From assembly GCA_026388115.1 (NCBI GenBank), contig JAPLKK010000030.1, forward strand, positions 73,160-111,253: a stretch of DNA of 38,094 bases. The letters run 5' to 3'. The notes below the pieces were generated by a model that was not told the origin of the DNA, did no database searches, and was given only the letters and a program-made list of their open reading frames with translations. Source of the stretch: Elusimicrobiota bacterium. GTDB taxonomy: Bacteria; Elusimicrobiota; Elusimicrobia; UBA1565; JACRDR01. The first letter of the stretch is position 1. Each line of letters begins with the position of its first letter. The position numbers and the translations under genes are program-made. Shown in pieces: positions 7,770 to 15,772 of the stretch.

Positions 7770-10271
7770 ACGAAAACCGGATCCTTCGTCATTGTCTCAT
7801 TACTGATCGCGCTTCCCCTCGAATGCGCAGCGTATCAGTGCGAAGACGGGTCGCACGCGCCGATTCCGGATTGCTGCCCTTCGCACCATAGGCATACGCC
7901 GTTCGGCTCCACCTGCGCAAACGGCGTCGATAAGAGCGCCGTGGACAAAGCCGTGGATGACCAGTTCGATCAGGCGGAGGGGAACCCTGCCGACACCGGC
8001 GCTGACGGAACCCCGACCGACGGCGCTGGGACCGGCCCGACAGACGGCGCCGGCATCGGGGGCGGCCCGGCCGACGGCGCCGGCGCGGGGATCGGCCAAG
8101 CCGTCGGCGCCGGCGGCAGCGCGCTCTCGAGCTTCGGCACTCCCTCCGGGAGCGGCGGCGCGGGCCAATACTCCGGCGGCCAGGGCGGCCCGTACACCGG
8201 CGGCGGCAACGCTCTCCCCCCGAGCGGCGGGAGCCCCCACCCCAATCCCAGCGCGCCCCAGAACACGGACGCCCACCCCACTACGCACACCTACGGGTCG
8301 GGGAACGAAGTCATCACCGCGAGACCCGCTGCCGCGGCTCCCCAACCGTCCAAACAGGCGCCCAGCGAGGCAGCGCACCCAAGCTCCAGCAGTCAGCATC
8401 CGACGGCCCAGGCTTCTCCCTCGTATGCCCCCCCCTCCAACGCCGCCCCTTATAGCGCCCCGGCATCTCCAAGCGACGCTGTCGTCTTCAGGTCCGCGGC
8501 GAGCAGCGGGCTGTCTTCCGGCGGATTCAAGTCTTCTTCTTTTGCCAGTTCCCGCGGTTCCGCGTTGGCCGCCGGCCGACCCCAAGGCGGCCCGGCGGAG
8601 GCATTTCGGCCTCTCGTGACCCAGCGCCAACCCGCCGAACGGGAGGCGGTGCAGGAGCAGACGGCATACGCCCGCGCCATCCAGTCCTCCCCGGCAGTCG
8701 ATCCGGCGAATGGCGCCCGCCAGAGCGGGCTTCCCCGTCCCGAAGACGCCGCCGTTGGAGAAATGTCTCGACTCCGCGCCTTTGGCCCGACCTCCGGCGG
8801 CGAGAGCGCGTTGGCGAGTCCATCGATGGCGGTTCCCTCCTTGACGGATAGAGCGCGCACAAGCTTCACGAGCGGCGGCTCCAGGACCACGATATCCCTG
8901 CTGCAGCGAGCCGTGGCCGACCATCCCGCGGATGCCGACACGACCTCGCTTCTCGCGCTGGCTTACAGCCGCGAGCGCGATTTCCGCGCCGCCGAGGCCA
9001 CCGCCGACGCCGGCCTCAAGGCCTCGCCGGACAGCGTGCCCTTGCTCGACGCCAAGGCGCTCGCGCTCAACCGCCTGAGGGAGTACCGCGACGCCCTGGT
9101 CGTGGCCGATCGCGCGGTGGCGCTGGATCCGCGCGACGCGATCGCGCATTTCTACCGGGCGATGGCGCTCGCGGGCCTTGGAGACCGCACCGGAACGGTC
9201 GCGGCCCTCAAAGCCGCCGCGAGCCTCTCCCCTATATTCGGCCCGTATCTGGAGGCCGCCCGGAGGGCGCTCGGCAACGATCTCAGGTTCCTGTTCGAGG
9301 ACAACGAGGATCTGGAACTGCCGCCTTCCCGGCCTTGGCGGGCCCTCGGCGCCGCCGCGGGCGGCGTCTGCGCGCTGGCCCTGCTGCTCCTCGCACGCCG
9401 CGCGCGCAGGCGGCCGGCCGTCGCCGCGGCGGCCGCGGAGCGCCCGGCGCCCAAGCCGCTCGCCGGGCATTACGAGCTGGGGCGCGAGATCGGCGCGGGA
9501 GGCATGGGCATCGTGTACGAAGGCATGGACCTCGTGCTCCACCGGCGCGTCGCCATCAAGAGGATGCGCGAGGAGATCCGCGCCGACGAGCGCGAGCGCA
9601 GCCGATTCGTCAGGGAGGCGCGGGCCGTGGCGAAGCTGCGGCACCCGCATATCGTCGATATCATCGAGATCATCGAAGAGGAGGGCGAGGTGTACCTGGT
9701 CTTCGAGTACGTCGCCGGGCGGACGCTGGAGCAATGGATCGCCGAGGAGAAGCTCTCCTTCGCCGAGGCGCGCGCCCTGTTCGGGCAGGCGGCGGCGGCC
9801 TTGGATTACGCTCACGCGCACGGCATTATCCACCGCGACCTCAAGCCCTCGAACGTCATGGTGGACGCGGAGGGCCGCGCGCGCCTCTTGGATTTCGGCG
9901 TCGCGCGAGTCGTGGACAAGGCGGCGAGCGCCCGCTGGAAGACCGGGCGGCACACCGTCGCCGGCACCCCGCCCTACATGGCGCCGGAGCAGGAGAATGG
10001 CGAGGCCTGCAAAGAATCCGACGTGTATGCGCTGGCCGTCTGCCTCTACGAGGCTCTCACGGGCGAAAGGCCTTTCGGCGGCATCGGCTCCGGCCTTTCC
10101 ATGAACAAGCTCAACAAGGAATACGCGCCCGCCTCCGGCGTCGCCACGGGGCTGCCGGCGGGCCTCGACGCCGTCTTCGCGAGGGCTTTCGAGCCCGCTC
10201 CCGCGAAGCGCACTCCGAGCGCGGGGGCGCTGACGCGCGAGCTGGACGCGCTGGGCGAGCCGGTGTCCTAG
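7770..10271 (+). CDS. Receptor-type Ser/Thr protein kinase with apparent ACG start (copy 4)
   Basis: The frame is open from just after a stop at 7752-7754. Translation from 7770 gives a signal peptide aligned to copy 2 (KTGSFVIVSLLIALPLECAA), a head with PDCCPSH, a Gly/Ala/Pro linker, the motifs ARAIQ and DAAVGEM, TPRs, a membrane segment near nt 9331-9400 and an intact kinase (VAIKRM Lys at 9558-9560, HRDLKPSN Asp at 9837-9839, LDFG, APEQ). The codon aligned to ATG of copy 2 is ACG (7770-7772), with AGGA seven bases upstream. The first ATG, GTG or TTG in frame is GTG 7941, which would remove the signal peptide and Cys-rich head. Either ACG is used, the start has been lost, or the base call is wrong. 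From ACG the protein is 833 residues. The stop shares CTAG with the converging gene on the other strand. Confidence 0.8.
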   Translation, partial: TKTGSFVIVSLLIALPLECAAYQCEDGSHAPIPDCCPSHHRHTPFGSTCANGVDKSAVDKAVDDQFDQAEGNPADTGADGTPTDGAGTGPTDGAGIGGGPADGAGAGIGQAVGAGGSALSSFGTPSGSGGAGQYSGGQGGPYTGGGNALPPSGGSPHPNPSAPQNTDAHPTTHTYGSGNEVITARPAAAAPQPSKQAPSEAAHPSSSSQHPTAQASPSYAPPSNAAPYSAPASPSDAVVFRSAASSGLSSGGFKSSSFASSRGSALAAGRPQGGPAEAFRPLVTQRQPAEREAVQEQTAYARAIQSSPAVDPANGARQSGLPRPEDAAVGEMSRLRAFGPTSGGESALASPSMAVPSLTDRARTSFTSGGSRTTISLLQRAVADHPADADTTSLLALAYSRERDFRAAEATADAGLKASPDSVPLLDAKALALNRLREYRDALVVADRAVALDPRDAIAHFYRAMALAGLGDRTGTVAALKAAASLSPIFGPYLEAARRALGNDLRFLFEDNEDLELPPSRPWRALGAAAGGVCALALLLLARRARRRPAVAAAAAERPAPKPLAGHYELGREIGAGGMGIVYEGMDLVLHRRVAIKRMREEIRADERERSRFVREARAVAKLRHPHIVDIIEIIEEEGEVYLVFEYVAGRTLEQWIAEEKLSFAEARALFGQAAAALDYAHAHGIIHRDLKPSNVMVDAEGRARLLDFGVARVVDKAASARWKTGRHTVAGTPPYMAPEQENGEACKESDVYALAVCLYEALTGERPFGGIGSGLSMNKLNKEYAPASGVATGLPAGLDAVFARAFEPAPAKRTPSAGALTRELDALGEPVS

Positions 10272-10903
10272 CCGGCGAGGCCGAGCAGGCTCTTGGCCGA
10301 CCTCGCGATCGCGGCCCAGGAGGCGCAGCGCAGGACCGGCTTGAGCACCCTGCCGTCGTCGCCGGTGAACGCGGCGTTCCACGGGCGGTCGAAGATGATC
10401 ACGGGCATGGGCGTGCTGTTCACCAGGAACTCCAGCATCGCCGGAGCGTCGTCGATGGCCAGGGAGAATCCCATGCCCGCGAGGCTCTCCAGGGCCACGA
10501 GGCTCGAAGACGGCGCGTGGCGGCCGTACTTATCGACGAAGAGCAGCCGGTCGTAAGGGACGCAGTGGCGCTCCAGCCAGGCTCGAGAGTCCTCCTCGGT
10601 CTCCGGCGGACGGCCGGTGACCACGAAGACCTCGACGCCCGCCTTTTTCCAGGCGCCGAGGGCCTCGCGGGCGCCCTCCACGGGCGCGAGGTTCCCGACG
10701 CACTGGGTCGCGTGCGCGGCCTCCATGAATCCCTTGAGCTCGGGTGCCGTCAGCCCGAAGGCCCGCCCCAGGTCGAAGCAGTGGATGTCCTCGTAGGCGA
10801 CGCGCTTGCCGAACTCCTCTTGCAGGAGGTCCACGAGCCCGCGCGCCGTCTCGCAGAGGACATCGTCGAAGTCGATGTAGACCCGCCGCGGGGACTCAGG
10901 CAT
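10268..10903 (-). CDS. HAD-superfamily hydrolase, 5'-nucleotidase-like
   Basis: 211 residues. HAD motif I is YIDFDDVL with the nucleophile/acid pair D11 and D13. Motif II is VVTGRP, and the late acidic motif is AIDDAP. There is a helical cap of about 60 residues between motifs I and II, as in the deoxyribonucleotidase/NT5C-like group. Family role: removal of phosphate, most often from nucleoside monophosphates or small phosphate esters. Its place at the end of a run with uridine phosphorylase and base-modifying enzymes fits nucleotide breakdown, but the substrate is not shown by the sequence. Its start lies eight bases inside the preceding gene. Confidence 0.75.
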   Translation of the reverse strand: MPESPRRVYIDFDDVLCETARGLVDLLQEEFGKRVAYEDIHCFDLGRAFGLTAPELKGFMEAAHATQCVGNLAPVEGAREALGAWKKAGVEVFVVTGRPPETEEDSRAWLERHCVPYDRLLFVDKYGRHAPSSSLVALESLAGMGFSLAIDDAPAMLEFLVNSTPMPVIIFDRPWNAAFTGDDGRVLKPVLRCASWAAIARSAKSLLGLAG

Positions 10904-11603
10904 GGGGGCCCGCCGCCAGGAAGTCCGTCGAGGTGATGGTCGAGGCGATGCACAACCCGCCGACCGGATGTTTGGCCGGATCGAGGTCGGCGGGAAAACC
11001 GGCGAGGGGCAGGCCCGCGCGCTTGGCCTTCGCGAGGGCTTTCAGGGTCACCGGGAACACCCGGGAGAAGCTCGCGGTCGAGGAGGGGAACCTGGCGAAC
11101 CCCGAGGTGATGAGCACCCAGAGGTTCCCCATGGCGATCTTCTCTTCCGTCCCGTAGGGGTTCTCGGTCTTGTACTCCGCTTTCCCGAGGGTTATGGAGA
11201 AGAAGGCCGACGCGTAGCGGATGACGTCGGTCTCGAGGAGCTCGGCCGCGCCCAGCTTCCGCGAGAGGACCGTCTCGATCACGAAGTTCACGGGATGATG
11301 CCCGTTCTGATTCCGCTCGGTCACCTCGGGGAACCGGAAGAAGTACTCGGTGTCGCTGTTGCGGATCAGCTCCATGGAGCCGATCAGGGAGAGGTACAGG
11401 TCCCGGGGGATCCGCTGGGTGGGCACGCTGACCACGTTCGGATGGGTGAGATTCGACCCGGGGCGCCTGATGCCCACGAGGAGCCGCTCAGACAGCGAGA
11501 AGCCCCCGGCCTTGGGGCCGCTCCCGTCCACGATCGTCAAGGCTGCGACGGTCGATCCCCAGGCGGTGAGGTCCGAGGAGAGCGCTCTTCGCCGGGCTGG
11601 CAT
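10896..11603 (-). CDS. Unrecognised conserved-looking protein, possibly degenerate Nudix-like fold
   Basis: 235 residues with no signal peptide or membrane segment. The N-terminal third (LLVGIRRPGSNLTHPNVVS) resembles the strand and loop that precede a Nudix box, and ETVLSRKLG could be the remnant of the box helix, but the diagnostic REUxEExGU is absent. I therefore do not assign hydrolase activity. A GGAG five bases before ATG 11603 supports this start. It lies 25 bases after the amidohydrolase gene and overlaps the HAD gene by eight bases, so it belongs to the same transcription unit. The C-terminal half carries no motif I recognise. Confidence 0.6.
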   Translation of the reverse strand: MPARRRALSSDLTAWGSTVAALTIVDGSGPKAGGFSLSERLLVGIRRPGSNLTHPNVVSVPTQRIPRDLYLSLIGSMELIRNSDTEYFFRFPEVTERNQNGHHPVNFVIETVLSRKLGAAELLETDVIRYASAFFSITLGKAEYKTENPYGTEEKIAMGNLWVLITSGFARFPSSTASFSRVFPVTLKALAKAKRAGLPLAGFPADLDPAKHPVGGLCIASTITSTDFLAAGPHA

Positions 11604-11628
11604 CAGGTCTCCGGCGACTCGATAGCTG

Positions 11629-12942
11629 CTAGCCGCGACCGGCCAGGACGCCGGCCTTTTTCGGGCTTGCGGCCGGGCGCAGCCGGCCGTTGCCCTCCGG
11701 CCGGCCTTGGCGCGGGTCGCCCTCTTCCGACATCGCCTGCTTGTCGACGAGCTTGCCGTGGCTGACGACGTGCAGAGGCGCCGTGTGGTACCAGAGCGCC
11801 TCGTAGACGGATTTGGCGTTGAGGACGACCAGGTGCGCCGGCGCGCCGACCTTGAGGCCGAAGTTCTTCAGGTTGATGCACTTGGCCGCGTTCACCGTGA
11901 TCATGTCGTAGATCGTCTCCATCTCCGGGAACGTCGTCATCCACAGGAGATGGACGTTGAGGAAGCCGACCTCGAGCATGCTGTTCTGGCCGAACGGGTA
12001 GTAGGCGTCGCACACGTCGTCCTGGCCGAAGCAGACGAGGTTCCCGTTGGCCAAGAGCTCCTTGACCCGCGCGTGCAGCGGCCCGGTGTGCGGGTCGCTC
12101 ACCACGCCCATGCCGGCCTTCTTGAGGAGCGCCGCGACCTTGCGGAAGTAGGGCTCCTGGTAGAGGGCCATCGCCCGCGCGTGGTGCGCCAGCGACCGGC
12201 CGATCCGGCCGGTCTCCAGGGTCTTGGTCGCCAGCATCTCCAGGGTGCGCAAGCCCGGGTCGCCCGCGTCGTCGACCAGCATCGAGATGTCGGCGTCGTA
12301 CTCCTGGGCGATCTTCATCATCTCGTCGATGTGCGTCCGCTCGTCGGCCTCGGTGTACTCGATCCACGGGATGCCGCCCACGACGTTGGCGCCCAGCTCC
12401 ATCGCCTTCCTGATGAGGTCGACGGTGCCGGGCTCGCGGACCACGCCGTCCTGCGGGAAGGCCACGACCTGCACGTCGACGATCCCCTTGAACTCCTCGC
12501 GCGCCTTCAAGAGGGCCTTGAGCCCGATGAGCTTCGCCTTGCTGTCGACGTCGGCGAAGGCCCGGATGTGGGTGTTGCCGTTGAGCGCCGCCTTCTTCAG
12601 GCACTTGCGCACGTTCTTCAGGATCCAGCCTTCCTCGTATTGGTCCTTGATCCGCGCCGCGAGCTCGATGGCGGTCATCGCCGCGCCCATGCCCTCTCCG
12701 TGGTACGAGGAGAGCGCCTTCGAGTCCATCATCGTCAGGGTGTAGACCTTGCAAAGGTGCAGGTGCGTGTTGACGAAGGACTCCGTGACCAGGTTGCCGC
12801 CGGCGTCGACGACCGTGGCCGTCTTGAACTCGGCCTTTGCGATCTTGCCGATCTTTCGGATGACGCCCTTCTGGACGGCGATGTCGGCGAGGCCCTTCTG
12901 GGTCCTCAGGCGCGCGTTGCGGATGATGAGTTCGTAGGCCAT
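11629..12942 (-). CDS. CodA-like amidohydrolase with changed metal-site residues
   Basis: 437 residues from ATG 12942. The protein follows cytosine deaminase (CodA) over its length: H60-x-H62 (NTHLHL), H254 (AHHARAM), D308 in CFGQDDV followed by YYPFG, and a closing amidohydrolase domain (GAPAHLVVLNA). Against E. coli CodA as I remember it, VHCDE reads MLVDD here. The His metal ligand is therefore Leu222, and the catalytic Glu is Asp225, with no gap in the alignment. The enzyme probably still belongs to the amidohydrolase superfamily, but cytosine deamination cannot be assumed; another ring amide or imine could be the substrate. The gene starts 14 bases after the [2Fe-2S] subunit gene of the molybdenum hydroxylase, suggesting consecutive steps. 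Confidence 0.8.
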   Translation of the reverse strand: MAYELIIRNARLRTQKGLADIAVQKGVIRKIGKIAKAEFKTATVVDAGGNLVTESFVNTHLHLCKVYTLTMMDSKALSSYHGEGMGAAMTAIELAARIKDQYEEGWILKNVRKCLKKAALNGNTHIRAFADVDSKAKLIGLKALLKAREEFKGIVDVQVVAFPQDGVVREPGTVDLIRKAMELGANVVGGIPWIEYTEADERTHIDEMMKIAQEYDADISMLVDDAGDPGLRTLEMLATKTLETGRIGRSLAHHARAMALYQEPYFRKVAALLKKAGMGVVSDPHTGPLHARVKELLANGNLVCFGQDDVCDAYYPFGQNSMLEVGFLNVHLLWMTTFPEMETIYDMITVNAAKCINLKNFGLKVGAPAHLVVLNAKSVYEALWYHTAPLHVVSHGKLVDKQAMSEEGDPRQGRPEGNGRLRPAASPKKAGVLAGRG

Positions 12943-12956
12943 GGGATGACTCCTGA

Positions 12957-13433
12957 TCAGTTTTGAGCCTTCATCTTCTTCTGCGCCAGCTTCGCCCCTT
13001 CGAGGATCGACTCGTAGCCGGTGCAGCGGCAGAGGTGCTCCTCGAGGGCGTCGATGATCTCCGTCTCCGACGCGTCGAGCTTGCGCTCGAAGAGGCTGTA
13101 GAGGCGCATCGCGATGCCGGGGATGCAGAAGCCGCATTGCACCGCGCCGGCCTCGATCAGCCCTTCCTGGATCGGGTGCAGCTTCGTGCCTTGGGCGAGG
13201 GCCTCGATCGTGAGGACTTCGGCGCCATTGAGCTTCTTGGCGAAGACCTTGCAGCTGTTCTCCGCCTTGCCGTTGAGCAGGACCGTGCAGGCGCCGCAGG
13301 AGTAGTCGTCGCAGCCCTGCTTGGTGCCGGTGAGGCCCAGCTGGTCGCGGAGGACGTCGATGAGCTTCTCCCACCCCTCGATCTCGACGGTGCGGGGGAC
13401 GCGGTTGACCGTGAACGTGATCTTCTCAGCCAT
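12957..13433 (-). CDS. Molybdenum hydroxylase small [2Fe-2S] subunit
   Basis: 158 residues from ATG 13433. The N-terminal plant-ferredoxin-type cluster is bound by C41, C46, C49 and C61 (GCDDYSCGACT then C). The C-terminal cluster is bound by C100, C103, C135 and C137 (QCGFC and CRCTGY). This is the full eight-Cys set of xanthine dehydrogenase/CO dehydrogenase small subunits. It passes electrons from the molybdenum cofactor to an acceptor. Its ATG shares one base with the stop of the large-subunit gene. No gene for the usual FAD subunit lies nearby, so the acceptor is probably not NAD via FAD. Confidence 0.92.
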   Translation of the reverse strand: MAEKITFTVNRVPRTVEIEGWEKLIDVLRDQLGLTGTKQGCDDYSCGACTVLLNGKAENSCKVFAKKLNGAEVLTIEALAQGTKLHPIQEGLIEAGAVQCGFCIPGIAMRLYSLFERKLDASETEIIDALEEHLCRCTGYESILEGAKLAQKKMKAQN

Positions 13434-15772
13434 CACCTCTTCCCTCCATCGGCCTTGGCGTCCAGGGCCCTCTTCATCTTCTCCGGCGTGACGGGGATCT
13501 CGAAGAAGTCGATGCCGGTGGCGTCGTAGATGGCGTTGAGGATGGCCGGCGGCGCGCCGATGACGGGGTGCTCGCCGATGCCGCGCGCCCCGAACGGCCC
13601 GATGGTGCCCGGCGTCTCGACGAACTCCACCGTCTGCCTCTTCGGCGCGTCCTTGATCGTCGGGAAGCGGTACGTCCGGAAGAACGGGTTGACGAGCTTG
13701 CCGTCCTTGTCGAACCGCACCTCTTCGGTCAAGGCCGCGCCGATGGTCATCACGACCCCGCCGGTGACCTGGCCGCGGATCTGCTGGGGCTGGATGACGC
13801 GGCCCACGTCGAAGGAGGAGGCGAAATGGTCGACGATGATCTTGCCCGTCTTCTTCTCGATGCGGATCTCCGCCGCCTGGGCGCCGAAGGTATAGGACAC
13901 GCCCATCGAGCCCTGCCCCTTCTCGTCGTAGCCGGAGTAGCGCGGCAGCCGCGCGTCGGCGACGGCCTGGACGACCTCGCCGACCGTCATGCCGTTCTCG
14001 TACATGTAGCCGCGCACGAGCTTCTCGATCGGGACGTTGACGCTGGGGTCGGAGGAGAGGAAGACCTTCTCGCCGTCGTACTCGAGCAGGTCGACGTCGC
14101 AGCGCAGGGCCTGCGACGCGGTCTGCTTCATCTGCTCGATCGCCTTCAGGCACGCCCGCATCACCGCGCGGCCGCCCTGCTTGGTGAACATCGAGCCGAT
14201 CGTCTGCCACTCCCAGGGCGAGAACTGCGTGTCGATCTCGGTGTAGACGTGGATCCTCTCGGGCGGGATCTTGAGCGTTTCCGCCGCCACCAGCCTCACG
14301 ACGTTGCGCAGCCCTTGGCCGACCTCCGCGCCGCCGCAGTTGACGACGACGCTGCCGTCGGCGTTGAACTTGACGTAGGCGCCTTTCGAGGAGAACGGGG
14401 CGCCCTTGGGCGACTTCATGACCGCCGCGAAGCCGCGGCCGTAGCAGTAGTCCGCGTCCTCTTTCGGTTTCGGCTTGTCGAAGACCGCCTTCTTCACGAT
14501 CGCGACGCACTTGCGGATGTCGCCGTTGGTCTCCCAGAGCTTCTCGCCGAGCGCGGTCTCCTTGCCGGGCCCGAGATAGTTCTTATCGCGCAGGACGAAC
14601 GGGTCCATCTTGAGCTTGCGCGCCAGGATGTCGATGAGCCGTTCCTGGGCGAGCATCGCCTCCGGGTGGCCGTAGCCGCGCCAGGCGCCGATCGGCGGGG
14701 TGTTGGTGTAGACGAGATGCGTCTCGAGGTCGCAGTTGGGGTACTCGTAGGCCCCGCCGGAGTTGTGCGCCGCGGCGTTGCCCACGTGCACGCCGGTGTC
14801 GGAGTAGGCGCCGGTGGAGTGGTAGACGGTGGTCTTGAGCGCCATCAGCCTGCCGTCCTTCTTGGCGCCGATCTTCATCCGGATGAGCATGCCGTGGCCG
14901 AGGAGGGTGCTGGTGAAGTCCTCCTTGCGGGTGGCGACCCACTTCACCGGGTAGCCCGGCACGAAGCTCGCGATGTAGGCGATCGTCTGCTCCACGACGA
15001 TATCCGACTTGTAGCCGAAGCACCCGCCCACCTCGGGGATATGGACCCGCACGTCGGACTCGGGCCGCCCGTAGACGCGGGCGACCTCCTCGCGGATGAT
15101 GAACGGGCAGATCGACGAGGACCAGATCTCGATCGTATTGTCCTCGTGGAACCACACGATCGAGCCGTGCGGCTCGATCGCCGCGCAGGAGCCAAAGGGG
15201 TACTTGAACTCGCCCTCCACGACCACGTCGGACGACTGGAAGCCCTTCTCGGCGTCGCCCTTGATCAAGTGGTAGTAGTTGGCGAGGTTCGAGCCGTTCT
15301 TCGGGGTGAAGCACGGCAGGTGCCAGTAGTCGCCGGCCTTTTCGTGGATCGGAACGGCCTTCGGATCGATGGCGTCGAGCGCCTGGACATAGACCGGCAG
15401 CGGCTGGTACTGGACCTTGATCTTCTTGAGCGCCTCTTTCGCCGCGTGCGGGTTGGTGGCGACGACCGCCGCCAGCGCCTCGCCCATGTGGCGGACCTTC
15501 TCGTCCGCCATGGGGATCTGGTCGCGGATGTTGTCGCCGTAGACGTGCTTCTTCGCGCAGCCTTTGCCGGTGACGACCTTCACCACCCCGGGCTCCTTCT
15601 CCGCCTCGGAGACGTCGATGGAGACGATCTTCGCGTGGGCGTAGGCGGGGCGCAGGATGGCGGCATAGAGCATCCCGGGGAGCTTGAGGTCCGCCAGGAA
15701 GAGGGCTTTCCCGGTCGCCTTCTGCACCGCGTCCGGGCGAGTGATGTTCTGCCCGACGTATTTGAGGGTCAC
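13433..15772 (-). CDS. Molybdenum hydroxylase large (molybdopterin) subunit
   Basis: 779 residues from GTG 15772, which overlaps the stop of the phosphorylase gene (GTGA). The N-terminal third holds the aldehyde oxidase/xanthine dehydrogenase a/b hammerhead domain (VGQNITRPDAVQKATGKA). The rest is the molybdopterin-binding domain, with GGCFGYKSD, GAWRGYGHPEA, GGAEVGQGLRN and, near the end, GARGIGEHP, whose Glu (about residue 734) matches the catalytic Glu of xanthine dehydrogenase. The family hydroxylates carbon next to nitrogen in heterocycles, or aldehydes, using water. Between uridine phosphorylase and a CodA-like hydrolase, the likely substrate is a free pyrimidine or purine base; that is inference. 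Confidence 0.92.
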   Translation of the reverse strand: MTLKYVGQNITRPDAVQKATGKALFLADLKLPGMLYAAILRPAYAHAKIVSIDVSEAEKEPGVVKVVTGKGCAKKHVYGDNIRDQIPMADEKVRHMGEALAAVVATNPHAAKEALKKIKVQYQPLPVYVQALDAIDPKAVPIHEKAGDYWHLPCFTPKNGSNLANYYHLIKGDAEKGFQSSDVVVEGEFKYPFGSCAAIEPHGSIVWFHEDNTIEIWSSSICPFIIREEVARVYGRPESDVRVHIPEVGGCFGYKSDIVVEQTIAYIASFVPGYPVKWVATRKEDFTSTLLGHGMLIRMKIGAKKDGRLMALKTTVYHSTGAYSDTGVHVGNAAAHNSGGAYEYPNCDLETHLVYTNTPPIGAWRGYGHPEAMLAQERLIDILARKLKMDPFVLRDKNYLGPGKETALGEKLWETNGDIRKCVAIVKKAVFDKPKPKEDADYCYGRGFAAVMKSPKGAPFSSKGAYVKFNADGSVVVNCGGAEVGQGLRNVVRLVAAETLKIPPERIHVYTEIDTQFSPWEWQTIGSMFTKQGGRAVMRACLKAIEQMKQTASQALRCDVDLLEYDGEKVFLSSDPSVNVPIEKLVRGYMYENGMTVGEVVQAVADARLPRYSGYDEKGQGSMGVSYTFGAQAAEIRIEKKTGKIIVDHFASSFDVGRVIQPQQIRGQVTGGVVMTIGAALTEEVRFDKDGKLVNPFFRTYRFPTIKDAPKRQTVEFVETPGTIGPFGARGIGEHPVIGAPPAILNAIYDATGIDFFEIPVTPEKMKRALDAKADGGKR

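Noticed and set aside
7800-10382. Very long minus-strand open frame opposite kinase copy 4, with similar ones at 3202-5019, 6069-7358 and 33235-35676
   Set aside because: The plus strand encodes recognisable kinase or LuxC/PaaK motifs. The antisense frames are Arg/Gly/Ala-rich without any domain and arise from high GC with few stops.
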